A stretch of DNA of 33,131 nucleotides, from IMG/VR virus record IMGVR_UViG_3300046009_014026, positions 1-33,131 of that record; one strand, given 5' to 3'. Numbering within the stretch: the stretch's first letter is position 1; the number at the start of each line of letters is the position of its first letter. The notes under the pieces were generated by a model. The model worked only from the letters and a program-made list of their open reading frames with translations. It searched no databases and had not been told where the DNA came from. A program made the position numbers and the translations under genes. Shown piece after piece: positions 15,502-24,064 of this stretch. Origin of the DNA: a virus.

Positions 15502-16470
15502 TTATGTTGATAATTTAAATTGAGGATATTTTTCTTTTTTTGGAACAATTTGATTTATAAATTCGATTATACTATTTTTTGCTTTATCTTTGTTATAAAA
15601 ATATTTTAGATAGCTTAGATATTCATAATCATATGCTGTCCAAATATCAATATTTTTTATTTTTTCTTGAATTTTATCTAAAAATTCCAAATGATCTTGG
15701 AATTTTATAGTTGTAAAAAGTGGCTCTTTAAAATATTCTGAACCAGCATATCCATCAAATCCAATGACTTTACAACCACAAAAAGCTGCTTCTAATGGTG
15801 GCAAACCAAATCCTTCTGGACCACCAAATGAAAAAAACAACTTTGATTTTCTAAAAATTGCTGCGGTTTCTTCTTTTGGCAGTTTATCAATTTTTATTAA
15901 ATTCCATTCAGGATAGTTTCCTCTAAAATAGACATCTATAAATCTTGAAAATTGTTGGTTTTTAAATGAAAGATAACATGCTGTATTATCTTTATTTTCA
16001 GGATAATATAGTTTTTCGTCAATTCCTATTCTATAGGTATAGATTTTATCTTTTGGTATTTTGAATAATTTTTCTATTCCTATAGCAGTATGATAGGAGT
16101 TAACTAGTATACCTAATGCTTTTTCATATGTTTTTTTGTGAATATTGTATGGATTATATGAATAGAAGCTGGCATAAATTCCTTGATTAAAAATTACATA
16201 TGGTATATTTTTTTCTAACAAGAGATCATGAGCCACCCAAACGAATTCTTCAGCAACAATAACAATATCATCAGAATTTAATTCTTCAAGTTTTAGAAGT
16301 TTAAATTCTGGTGGAATAATGTTTATTATAGATTGTTGTTCTTCTTCCCAATAAACATAGACATAAACTTCATGTCCTGCTTCGTGAAGATCTTTCATTT
16401 GGGTTATCATTACGTGAGTCCCTCCAGAGGAGGGATTGTAATGACCCATTAAATTAAATACTATTCTCAT
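15502..16470 (-). CDS. Glycosyltransferase, GT-B fold, GT4-like (322 aa)
   Basis: Transfers a sugar from an activated donor. N-terminal 'NPSSGGTHVMI' (12-22) is the glycine-rich start of the GT-B acceptor domain. The C-terminal domain carries 'GGPEGFGLPPLEAAF' (216-230) with the donor-binding Glu219 and Glu227 in the E-x7-E arrangement, then 'GFDGYAGSEYF'. Length is on the short side for GT4. The start ATG overlaps the preceding stop (ATGA). Being among replication genes, it could glucosylate modified DNA bases as T4 enzymes do, or alter a host or virion surface glycan. No base-hydroxymethylating enzyme is seen in the window, so the DNA role is unsupported. Confidence 0.85.
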   Translation of the reverse strand: MRIVFNLMGHYNPSSGGTHVMITQMKDLHEAGHEVYVYVYWEEEQQSIINIIPPEFKLLKLEELNSDDIVIVAEEFVWVAHDLLLEKNIPYVIFNQGIYASFYSYNPYNIHKKTYEKALGILVNSYHTAIGIEKLFKIPKDKIYTYRIGIDEKLYYPENKDNTACYLSFKNQQFSRFIDVYFRGNYPEWNLIKIDKLPKEETAAIFRKSKLFFSFGGPEGFGLPPLEAAFCGCKVIGFDGYAGSEYFKEPLFTTIKFQDHLEFLDKIQEKIKNIDIWTAYDYEYLSYLKYFYNKDKAKNSIIEFINQIVPKKEKYPQFKLST

Positions 16471-16658
16471 GCCTCAGTTTTTGATACTACTTTTTGTTTT
16501 TCAAATTTTTTATACTGTTCTGATTTATAAAGATCACGTTCATCAAATTTCAACATATTTTCTCTACAATAATTTTTGTACGCATCAAGATCATCAAAAA
16601 TTCGAGAAACTTCTGGCTTCATACGAAAATGTTTTTCGATATGCTTTGAATGAGACAT
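16467..16658 (-). CDS. Small conserved phage protein (63 aa)
   Basis: First gene after the promoter at 16696-16724. AAAGGA seven bases upstream of ATG is a strong ribosome binding site. Sequence 'MSHSKHIEKHFRMKPEVSRI' then 'FDDLDAYKNYCRENMLKFDE' is highly charged and helical; I recall this small family in cyanophages, with no known function. It overlaps the glycosyltransferase start by four bases. Confidence 0.75.
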   Translation of the reverse strand: MSHSKHIEKHFRMKPEVSRIFDDLDAYKNYCRENMLKFDERDLYKSEQYKKFEKQKVVSKTEA

Positions 16659-16695
16659 ATTTATTCCTTTATGGTTAGGTTGTTAATGAGCTTCC

Positions 16696-16724
16696 ATTGT
16701 AACAAAGCTCTTTTTATTTGTCAA
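16696..16724 (-). promoter_or_regulatory. Sigma70-type promoter after the clamp gene
   Basis: Minus strand TTGACA (16719-16724), 17-base spacer, TACAAT (16696-16701). The -35 box contains the stop codon of the clamp gene. It drives the 63-aa gene, glycosyltransferase, 106-aa gene and RNase H. An inverted repeat GAGCTT/AAGCTC (16688-16693 and 16705-16710) encloses the -10 box and could serve as an operator. Confidence 0.85.
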
Positions 16725-17449
16725 GACTTAGCAGGCAAAATATAGTTGTATTCTACCAAACCACTGTTTACAGCAATCATTAAAGCACCATTGTCCGAAA
16801 TTTTTAAAATTTTATCACCAGGAAGGTTCAAAATTTGGATTACTTTTGTTATAGGCCATAACCAAGAATTTTTTAATTTTGCTTTAACATTGGCTTCAAA
16901 TATAAAATTACCTGAATGTGTGCCATTCGTACCAAAATTAAAATATAAATTATTATTTTTTGTTACAACCTCAAAAAAATCTTCTTCTGAGTTTGCTTGA
17001 CTTTGAAATTTTAATTTTTGAATACTAGAAAGACTAGGAACGAGACTGATTTCCCATTTAAAATTTTGAAGTCTTACACTTTTTAATTTTTCATTTATTA
17101 TTTCTGTGTTCATCAATCTATAATCGTTTGTGAAATCACCGGAATTATTTTCAAAATGAATAGTTGTTGGTAATTTAATTCCATTTCTTTCTTGAATTAT
17201 AATTTCTATTTTTGCGTTTTCTTTATATTCTGGACATTTTAGTAAAAAATTTAATTTTTCTAAATTTGACATTCCAAAAATGCCAAGAAATTCCGGTATA
17301 ACTTTATTGGTTTTACCAGTGAGAACTACACTTCGATCTTCTGCCATCGATTCTATTATTGTTTCATTAGTTGAACCAGTAATTTTAATGTTTGGTAAAA
17401 ATCCTAATGAATGAGTGTGTGATACTATATCTATTAAAATGTCTTTCAT
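16721..17449 (-). CDS. 45: DNA polymerase sliding clamp, gp45-like (242 aa)
   Basis: Ring-shaped processivity factor for the phage polymerase; in T4 it also helps activate late transcription. Length is close to T4 gp45 (228). Recognition rests on overall clamp-like beta sequence and the typical end, 'SDNGALMIAVNSGLVEYNYI' then 'LPAKS', plus 'SVRLQNFKWEISLVPS' in the middle. The start is ATG 17449, because GAGGAAATA lies directly before it and the TGA of the polymerase gene is inside this ribosome binding site. The clamp is thus translated straight after gp43. T4 instead has regA, 62 and 44 between the two. Confidence 0.85.
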   Translation of the reverse strand: MKDILIDIVSHTHSLGFLPNIKITGSTNETIIESMAEDRSVVLTGKTNKVIPEFLGIFGMSNLEKLNFLLKCPEYKENAKIEIIIQERNGIKLPTTIHFENNSGDFTNDYRLMNTEIINEKLKSVRLQNFKWEISLVPSLSSIQKLKFQSQANSEEDFFEVVTKNNNLYFNFGTNGTHSGNFIFEANVKAKLKNSWLWPITKVIQILNLPGDKILKISDNGALMIAVNSGLVEYNYILPAKS

Positions 17450-17456
17450 TATTTCC

Positions 17457-20132
17457 TCATACAAATTCAAATATATTATTAATAACGTTTTTATTCTGGG
17501 TTTCTTTAATAGGCCAGTTCAATATACCAATCAAATTTTCCAATTTCTTATCAAATATAGAAGACTCCATTTCATCATGATCAAACGGAAGATTTTTAAA
17601 CCATTCAGGTAATCTAAGCTGATCTATAGGGTAAGCTACGGATGTATAATCTAATGGATTATTTTTTATTTTACAAACAATTATTTTAGATCCATCTGTA
17701 ATATTTAGAGAGTGTTTATCATTGTTTAATCTTTTTAAGGTATTCCAGTTAATTGAAGCACGGACATGTCCTGGTAAATCAGCTTTTCCTAGAGATTCTT
17801 CCTTGAGAAAATATGAGGTCATATTATTAACTCTTCTAGGAGTTCCCTTTTCCCATCCAGGTCTATTTCTAAATTCAGTTCTGAAATTTTTAATCATGTC
17901 AATAACAACTTCTTGACTTGAACTGAGCAATACTTGTTCTAATATGTCACTAAGAAAATCCTGTATGTATTCTGGAGTGTCACTACGTTTTAAATCTAAC
18001 CCCATTGCTTTTATTTTTCCAGGTTTATCGTCAATGTCATAACGTTTTCCATCCTTGTCATAATAAATAACAGCATAACGTTTTTTAGTAATGAATAAAC
18101 CTTTGATTGCTATCAATTCTCTACCTGCTTTGATAACTTCTCCTCGACTTGCTGGACAATGAAAAGCATCTAACATAAAATTAGGAAATGTAGAATTAAC
18201 TTCTTTCGCAATTGTATCATAAATTTGTATTACTGAGTCTTTGTTCCACTTAATTTTATTATTATCTATATCAGTTTTTAATGTCGAATACGCTGAAAAA
18301 TAACAGCTATCCGTATCAGAGTATATGACTGATTTTCCAGTATGATCATAATCTCCGGTAATAATTTCGTTTATCTTTGAGTTCATATGTTTTACAATTT
18401 GACGCCCGGATAATGTTGTTGATTGACCTATTCTTTTATCAAAGAACCTACATCCAGCATTAAGAATAGCACCATAAAGAGAATTAAGATTAATTTTTTT
18501 AACTAATTGTCTTTTATCCCAGTATTCTTCATCTTTACTATTTCCAGAATCTTTTGCTTCTTTAAGTTTGGCTTGTAGTTCTTTACGTTCATTATACCAT
18601 TTTTTTAATAGTCCAGGAATAACACCCTCTGTTTCATATGTAAATATTGTTCCGTTTGCTGATAGTATCCACGGTTTATTACTCTCAAAAACTAATTTAT
18701 ATATTTCTGCTCCAGACATTACTGATGTTTCACCGTTCTCCCAATCTACAATTATTTCGTTAACAATGTCTTTTTTCATTACAAATTCATATTCATTACT
18801 ACCAAATTTACCATCCCATGCTACAGCATAACTGGTGGAAGCAGTTTCCTTGGCCATTCTCTGCTCTATTTCATTTGTCGTATAATCTTGACGCAATTGA
18901 CCAACAATTGTTTCTGGACCCATATTTAATGCTCTAATTACACTCGGATAAAGACTGTTTATATCAACTAATCCTATCCAATCATGAAGCCCTTTTTTTG
19001 GAGTAGCAACATAGGCACCAACTGCTTGGGTATCATCACTGTTATTTTTTGATCTACTAGGTACTATTAAACCTCTATAATGCGCTTCATTAATAATTGC
19101 TTGTTCAGTCACTGCTACTGCTCCTAGAACAGTTTGTAATAGAACAGTATTTTCATGTGCGATTGAATTTGCTAAATCAATAAATTTTAGTTTTCTGTCT
19201 AACTTATTTAACAGAGAAACGTCTTGTCTGTTATATTCAATAAATTTTTTGAAATCATTGTTATATAACTGATCTAGGGTTCCTTCATAAGGAGTTTTTC
19301 TTTCTTTTAATTCATGGTACGAGATAGAATCTAAACTAAAACTTTGATGTTCTTCATAGGTGTATTTTCTATAAAGAATTAAACTATCTAAATGTACTCG
19401 TCCAACAAAATCGTATGTTGTTGATGTTTTTCCATATTTTTCAAATTCTCTTTTTTTAGGAAATTCATTCCATAAACAAAATCTTCTTGTGTCTTCTTTT
19501 GATAATACTCGCGTTACTCTGTTTACAGTAAAGGGTATATCAAATCCTTCACTATTCCAACCACTTATAATATCAGCGTCCTGAATTAAATCAAGAAAAG
19601 TATCAAGAAGTTCTGCTTCAGTTTCAAAAATAAAAGTATTTGGAAAATCTTTAACTAAATCTTTTGCTTGATCTATAGTTAGTGTTTTTGGTGGTACTGC
19701 TAAAGTAACAAGACATTCCATCCACTGTAGATACAGTGAAATAGAAGTTATAGGCATAAAAGGATCATCTGGACTAGCATATCCTCTTTCAGGATCGAAA
19801 TCAACCTCAATGTCAAAAAAACATATATTTAAAGGTGGTGGTTCTTTACCTAGATAATTTTCTTCAAAGCAACGAAATATTGGATTTATATCACTTTCAT
19901 ACAATTTAAAATTACTATAAATTCTTTGTTCTTTTTGAAAATCTTTATATGTTTTTGCTGTTATTTTGTTTAATTTTTCTCCAAATATAGAATTATATTT
20001 TCCACGTTCATCTGGATAATAAAAAAGATATTTTGCTTGATGTGTAGTAAAAATTCTTCCCTTAACCGGATCTCTTTCAACAACATTTATTATGTCTTTT
20101 TTTCTATCCCATATAGCATCAATATAGCTCAT
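17457..20132 (-). CDS. 43: DNA polymerase, family B, gp43-like (891 aa)
   Basis: Replicative polymerase with proofreading; length nearly equals T4 gp43 (898). Exonuclease motifs: 'FFDIEVDFD' (105-113, Asp107 and Glu109), 'GWNSEGFDIPF' (191-201) and 'YNRQDVSLL' (300-308). Polymerase motif A is 'DINSLYPSVIR' (390-400), motif B 'KKINLNSLYGAILNAG' (545-560) and motif C 'YSDTDS' (604-609, both metal-binding Asp present). All catalytic residues appear intact, so no sign of inactivation or of an intein or intron. AAAGG precedes the ATG. It forms an operon with the DsbA-like gene and methyltransferase upstream and the clamp downstream. Confidence 0.97.
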   Translation of the reverse strand: MSYIDAIWDRKKDIINVVERDPVKGRIFTTHQAKYLFYYPDERGKYNSIFGEKLNKITAKTYKDFQKEQRIYSNFKLYESDINPIFRCFEENYLGKEPPPLNICFFDIEVDFDPERGYASPDDPFMPITSISLYLQWMECLVTLAVPPKTLTIDQAKDLVKDFPNTFIFETEAELLDTFLDLIQDADIISGWNSEGFDIPFTVNRVTRVLSKEDTRRFCLWNEFPKKREFEKYGKTSTTYDFVGRVHLDSLILYRKYTYEEHQSFSLDSISYHELKERKTPYEGTLDQLYNNDFKKFIEYNRQDVSLLNKLDRKLKFIDLANSIAHENTVLLQTVLGAVAVTEQAIINEAHYRGLIVPSRSKNNSDDTQAVGAYVATPKKGLHDWIGLVDINSLYPSVIRALNMGPETIVGQLRQDYTTNEIEQRMAKETASTSYAVAWDGKFGSNEYEFVMKKDIVNEIIVDWENGETSVMSGAEIYKLVFESNKPWILSANGTIFTYETEGVIPGLLKKWYNERKELQAKLKEAKDSGNSKDEEYWDKRQLVKKINLNSLYGAILNAGCRFFDKRIGQSTTLSGRQIVKHMNSKINEIITGDYDHTGKSVIYSDTDSCYFSAYSTLKTDIDNNKIKWNKDSVIQIYDTIAKEVNSTFPNFMLDAFHCPASRGEVIKAGRELIAIKGLFITKKRYAVIYYDKDGKRYDIDDKPGKIKAMGLDLKRSDTPEYIQDFLSDILEQVLLSSSQEVVIDMIKNFRTEFRNRPGWEKGTPRRVNNMTSYFLKEESLGKADLPGHVRASINWNTLKRLNNDKHSLNITDGSKIIVCKIKNNPLDYTSVAYPIDQLRLPEWFKNLPFDHDEMESSIFDKKLENLIGILNWPIKETQNKNVINNIFEFV

Positions 20133-20144
20133 TAATTAACCTTT

Positions 20145-20762
20145 TTAGCAATCTTCATTGGTGATACCAGTTACATAACTTTCTTCATTAATGATGAATC
20201 TTCTTAGAATTTCATCATTGGCTGTAGTATGACCAGCAATAAGAACATAATGTAATTCTACAGGTAATCTATTTCTATAAAAACCAAAAGTTTTTTTATA
20301 GCATTGAATATTAAATCTAGATATGTCACGTAATGTAAAATTACTTTTATGCATTTCATAGTGACTTTCAAATTCACTATCTTGCGGTAAATTTGTAGGC
20401 CATATAACAATTAAATGTTTACATTTATACGCTAGAGCATCAATTACATCTATAGCTTCACTCAAGAATAAATGTTCTAGAATGTCTCCCATTATACATA
20501 AATCATAATGATGAAGTCTATCTGTTTTTACAAATTCTATAATATCTTTTTGAAATACATTTCTGTATTTTGATGTTAAATTGTATTCGAGAATATAATC
20601 TCCTGTTGATTCGACAGCATCACATATAATAGAACTGTTTATAGAACGTATCAAGTCGCTATACTTCCCCATTCCAGGACCAACATCTAATACTGTTTTT
20701 GGAGCAATAGCTGTAATATGATTTATGACTTCTTTATTAAAAGCTGAAATAGAAGTTGGCAT
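20145..20762 (-). CDS. Class I SAM-dependent methyltransferase (205 aa)
   Basis: Rossmann-type methyltransferase. Motif I is 'VLDVGPGMGKYSDLI' (24-38), binding S-adenosylmethionine; the acidic 'CDAVES' (47-52) is the motif II position, and 'YDLCIMGDILEHL' (86-98) the motif IV/post-IV region typical of small-molecule or sugar methyltransferases ('DILEH'). There is no DPPY/NPPY motif, so an amino-methylating DNA methylase is unlikely. It starts four bases after the DsbA-like gene and precedes gp43 in the same operon. The substrate is unknown; with the glycosyltransferase it could act on a glycan, which is inference. Confidence 0.85.
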   Translation of the reverse strand: MPTSISAFNKEVINHITAIAPKTVLDVGPGMGKYSDLIRSINSSIICDAVESTGDYILEYNLTSKYRNVFQKDIIEFVKTDRLHHYDLCIMGDILEHLFLSEAIDVIDALAYKCKHLIVIWPTNLPQDSEFESHYEMHKSNFTLRDISRFNIQCYKKTFGFYRNRLPVELHYVLIAGHTTANDEILRRFIINEESYVTGITNEDC

Positions 20763-20765
20763 ACA

Positions 20766-21038
20766 TCAAACATCTTTTCTCATATTAGCATGACCACTTA
20801 TATCAACAATAGTTTCAAGATCATCAAATTCACGGAATACTTGATCCCACTTGTCTTTTTGAGCAATTTTAATTGCTTTACGAATTACACTGGGTTTCAC
20901 TTCTAGTTCTTCAGCAACGGCTTTGATAGTTTCGTTTAGCCCCTCGGTGAGATCTTGGATCTCGGTCATTACTGTAACACCTTCAGAAACTATTTGTTTT
21001 ATTTTTGCCTGCTCATTTGGGCCATATGCTTTACTCAT
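20766..21038 (-). CDS. dsbA: DsbA-like double-stranded DNA-binding protein (90 aa)
   Basis: Small, helical, charged protein matching the size (T4 DsbA 89 aa) and helix pattern of T4 DsbA, a late-transcription-linked dsDNA-binding protein. Comparable segments are 'EIQDLTEGLNETIKAVAEEL' followed by 'EVKPSVIRKAIKIAQKDKWD'. The second resembles a helix-turn-helix ('VKPSVIRKAIKIA', about 47-59). It has nothing to do with the bacterial disulfide enzyme of the same name. It is the first gene after a strong promoter with an AAGGAG ribosome binding site, ahead of the methyltransferase and polymerase. Identity rests on memory of the family, so it is moderately secure. Confidence 0.65.
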   Translation of the reverse strand: MSKAYGPNEQAKIKQIVSEGVTVMTEIQDLTEGLNETIKAVAEELEVKPSVIRKAIKIAQKDKWDQVFREFDDLETIVDISGHANMRKDV

Positions 21039-21058
21039 ATTATCTCCTTAAAACCTTA

Positions 21059-21087
21059 ATTATAATATATTAAGAGGAGTATTTCAA
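21059..21087 (-). promoter_or_regulatory. Sigma70-type promoter for the dsbA-polymerase-clamp operon
   Basis: Minus strand TTGAAA (21082-21087), 17-base spacer, TATAAT (21059-21064); the leader of about 15 bases contains AAGGAG. An inverted repeat CTTAAT/ATTAAG (21055-21060 and 21069-21074) encloses the -10 box, a possible operator. Confidence 0.85.
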
Positions 21088-21090
21088 GAG

Positions 21091-21726
21091 TTATTCGTAT
21101 GTTACAGTATCAGTATCACCTAATGCCCATTTTGGATTTGTTTCTACTACGTATTTTTTAGTACAAACTTTAAAATCGGGAAATTTCAATTCTTTTGGAT
21201 TGCTCGCGGCATCCAAAAATATACAACGATTATTTGGCTGAGCAGCATATTGACCATTTTCTAATTGGATAAAATTAAAAGATTTGTGATCTTCTGGCCA
21301 TTCACTATAACTTGTATCTATAATATTGTGATCAGGGCTAGCATTGTCTACCGTAAATAAATAGTCTCCACTATAAAAATTTTTATTTTTAGCATAAAAT
21401 TTACAACTTAAATTTCTTAAGAAACTTTTTTGTAATACAGCAATATTATAACTAAAACAATCCCATATTTGTAATGTATCTAATGGTAAAAAATTTTTTG
21501 TATCTAAATTTTCAATTCTACTTACGTAAGCATGTAACGGTAATTTATCATAAAGAGCACCGTAGTTTGGTAGATAAGATTCAATTCTAAACGCTTGTCC
21601 TCTAATACTTTTTATAGAAACCCAAATACATGGTTCATATTCTCCTTGACCTTTTTGAAAATCATAAAGAAATTCTTTACGGATATAACAATGTATTGGT
21701 GGTAAATTTGCTATCAAAAAACTCAT
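21091..21726 (-). CDS. Conserved phage protein (211 aa)
   Basis: Function unknown. A strong AAGGA stands before ATG. The N-terminal half is the best-kept part: 'LPPIHCYIRKEFLYD' (8-22), 'EPCIWVSIKSIRGQAFRIES' (31-50) and 'YLPNYGALYDKLPLHAYV' (51-68). The C-terminal half includes 'RCIFLDAASNPKELKFPDF'. I recall this protein as widespread in cyanophage- and pelagiphage-type myoviruses without a known role. It is soluble and beta-rich. It begins two bases past the stop of the 655-aa gene, so it ends the long accessory transcript. Confidence 0.75.
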   Translation of the reverse strand: MSFLIANLPPIHCYIRKEFLYDFQKGQGEYEPCIWVSIKSIRGQAFRIESYLPNYGALYDKLPLHAYVSRIENLDTKNFLPLDTLQIWDCFSYNIAVLQKSFLRNLSCKFYAKNKNFYSGDYLFTVDNASPDHNIIDTSYSEWPEDHKSFNFIQLENGQYAAQPNNRCIFLDAASNPKELKFPDFKVCTKKYVVETNPKWALGDTDTVTYE

Positions 21727-21728
21727 AG

Positions 21729-23696
21729 TTATTCCTTAGACTTACTCCCCCAATTTTTAGAACCTTTTTTCCTACATTTTACTAAAGCACCACTGGCATA
21801 GGCACTTGGCCAAACTTTATAACGACTTTTTACTTTATAGTAGCAAGCATCTTTCTTTTCCATCATCATTGTTTCTTCAAACATTGGTCCACCGCAGTGT
21901 GGACATTTTGTAGATTCTTCTACACTTTCTTTTGGTACGCAATCTGGAACTATTTTGCCTGCCTTGCTTTTCATACCAACTTGTTTATGTGTATCCCAAC
22001 ATTTTTCATCTAATTGTTTTTCTGTCATACCTTTACCAATTTTTACCAAATCAGAAGTTTTTACATTTTGGGTTATTGCTTTTTTCGTAAATGAAATTCT
22101 AGCAATGTTTCCGTCTTTAGATAGAGCATCAATCGATGCTTTATCACCAAAGTATGACACTAAGTCTCCTACTGATAGAGGTTGTATCGATGTTCCACCT
22201 ACATCAACATGAGTATCTCCAGCAAACCTTCCTTGGTCGCCCCATGGATCATTGTCTTTCACTACACCTTCGTTTGATTTCTTTTTAGTGGCAACATTTA
22301 TTGCTTTGCCTTTACGTTCTGGATTAGGATCTTCTCTACGTTTTCTTGACGCAGCACTTGCTCTACCTTTTTTTCCTAAAGCCTGTGCTTTACTTTGTGG
22401 CAAACACTTTGGTTTACCTTCACTTTCTGATCCTCTAGCACATTGGCCACGAATTTCCCCGTCAGGACCAAACCTTACCCATTTTTCTTTGAACCATTTA
22501 TTAAGATCTTCGTCTAGCGATTCTTCAAATTTTTTTTTCAATGATTCGGTTATTTCTATTTCTGAATCTTGATCACCTTTTAAACTTCTCACAACACTTG
22601 TTAAAAAATCTGCTGCTTTAGTTATTTTACTTTGTTGCCAAGCTTCTAAACCTTCGCTTTCACCAATATCTTCAATTATTTCTAATATTTCATTAGCATC
22701 TTCAATTATGCTTTTTAATTCACTACTAGCCATACTAATTTCATGGTCTGGTTCATCAATGTTTTCTTCTAACATTTTAAATGTAAAATAATGTTTAAAA
22801 CCCTTCATTGATAGTATTTCAGCAATGGTTGTATCTTTCTCCATTCTATTTTTTAATTCGTTATATGTTTTTCGGGAAATTATTAATTTATTTCCTGATA
22901 ATATTGTATCTCTATCTAATTCTCCACCACTGTATAATGGTTTTATATAATTTAATCCTGGTTCTTTTAAAGTTAATTCAACTTTATCTTCAGAATCAGG
23001 GTTAAACTTTCTTGATGTTAAATCTTTATCTATTCTTTCTCTTTTTCCAGTTTCAGGATCAAAAACAAATTTTTTGGATTTAGTACCATTATCTATTTCA
23101 TCAGGTACAGTATATATTTCTACATCTTCCATTTCTTGAGTGTGATCTATCAAATTTCTTAATGGTCCTGATAAAGATTTTGGTATCAAAAAATAAATTT
23201 TTTCAATATTTTTTATTCCATTTTCTGCTATTTTTTGATTTATTTCTTCTAATGTATAATCAATATCATTTTCGTCTATAGAAAATGGTTCTATTTCAAT
23301 ATCTCTTTCATCAAAATTTTCATAAGAATCACTAAATCCCCCATAAGCTACTATAGTAGATTGTTCATCAGGTAATTCTTCTGTTGTGAATTTTATAAAA
23401 AATTTTTGTTTTTCTTCTTCTTCAAAAACTTTTTTATTATCTTTCTCTGATTTTCTATCGGATCTTACATGCTTTTGTGTTTTTCTACCAGGACTTGTTC
23501 CCATACCAACTGGATTTCTTGGTTTTTTTCTAGGAACAGAAACGGATTTTTTTAATTCATCTAGCCTTTTTTGAAGAGTTCCTAACGTATTTGGAACGCT
23601 AGCTATCGCTCCAGCACTTGTTCCACCTGCGGAAGCATCTTCTAAAATATAACGTGTTTCTGATTTTCCAGATATTTTTTTAAATTCTTTATTCAT
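21729..23696 (-). CDS. Mosaic, mostly disordered phage protein (655 aa)
   Basis: Start placed at ATG 23696, which overlaps the stop of the upstream gene (ATGA), rather than at a TTG five codons earlier. Several recognisable blocks are joined by charged linkers: 'SETRYILEDASAGGTSAGAI' (12-31), a basic 'KKPRNPVGMGTSPGRKTQKH' (57-76), a middle with 'GLNYIKPLYSGG', then from about 396 'DEDLNKWFKEKWVRF' and 'KCLPQSKAQALGKKGRASAA', a single 'CPHCGG' near 599 and a final 'SRYKVWPSAYASGALVKCRK'. I recall the latter blocks in many virion-linked proteins of marine T4-like phages. The function is unknown; DNA or capsid association is a guess from charge. Confidence 0.7.
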   Translation of the reverse strand: MNKEFKKISGKSETRYILEDASAGGTSAGAIASVPNTLGTLQKRLDELKKSVSVPRKKPRNPVGMGTSPGRKTQKHVRSDRKSEKDNKKVFEEEEKQKFFIKFTTEELPDEQSTIVAYGGFSDSYENFDERDIEIEPFSIDENDIDYTLEEINQKIAENGIKNIEKIYFLIPKSLSGPLRNLIDHTQEMEDVEIYTVPDEIDNGTKSKKFVFDPETGKRERIDKDLTSRKFNPDSEDKVELTLKEPGLNYIKPLYSGGELDRDTILSGNKLIISRKTYNELKNRMEKDTTIAEILSMKGFKHYFTFKMLEENIDEPDHEISMASSELKSIIEDANEILEIIEDIGESEGLEAWQQSKITKAADFLTSVVRSLKGDQDSEIEITESLKKKFEESLDEDLNKWFKEKWVRFGPDGEIRGQCARGSESEGKPKCLPQSKAQALGKKGRASAASRKRREDPNPERKGKAINVATKKKSNEGVVKDNDPWGDQGRFAGDTHVDVGGTSIQPLSVGDLVSYFGDKASIDALSKDGNIARISFTKKAITQNVKTSDLVKIGKGMTEKQLDEKCWDTHKQVGMKSKAGKIVPDCVPKESVEESTKCPHCGGPMFEETMMMEKKDACYYKVKSRYKVWPSAYASGALVKCRKKGSKNWGSKSKE

Positions 23697-24061
23697 TTTT
23701 TCTTCATCCAATTTGAAACGGGACTAGTAGTGTTTATACTATTAAGTTCATCACTATCTAAATCACCATGATTTATATCTTTCCAATTAGCTCCTACAGC
23801 TTTATATGCTTGCTTTAACATTTCCTGTTCTTCTTCGGTGTATGGAAATGCTACTTTTTTCTTACCAAACCAACTTTTGGCATCTATATCTAGAGGATCT
23901 TTACCATTCGCACATGCTAAAGCTAAACCTAATCTATATTCTGTATAGTCGCCACTAGCTTTTTCACCATCAGAATAAATGTGTATTCCTTTTGAGGATT
24001 GTTGTTGGCGTTTTTTTATTTTACCAACTTTTTTTTCTGTGATGAACTCTCTAGATCTCAT
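23693..24061 (-). CDS. Conserved phage protein with capsid-targeting-like N-terminus (122 aa)
   Basis: N-terminus 'MRSREFITEKKVGKIKKRQQ' contains 'EFITE', similar to the T4 internal-protein capsid-targeting sequence, with an I-T-E cleavage site after residue 9. The body, 'RLGLALACANGKDPLDIDAK' then 'SWFGKKKVAFPYTEEEQEML' and 'AYKAVGANWKDINHGDLDSD', is a family I recall as very common in T4-like marine phages and of unknown function. It is basic at the start and could bind DNA. There is no ribosome binding site; it begins three bases past the lysin stop. Confidence 0.75.
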   Translation of the reverse strand: MRSREFITEKKVGKIKKRQQQSSKGIHIYSDGEKASGDYTEYRLGLALACANGKDPLDIDAKSWFGKKKVAFPYTEEEQEMLKQAYKAVGANWKDINHGDLDSDELNSINTTSPVSNWMKKK

Positions 24062-24064
24062 AAA

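Noticed and set aside
16659-16720. Small RNA gene after the clamp
   Set aside because: The 62-base gap is explained by a promoter and a short leader; no independent terminator.
17457-20132. Intein or intron in the DNA polymerase
   Set aside because: Length and spacing of all exonuclease and polymerase motifs are those of an uninterrupted gp43.
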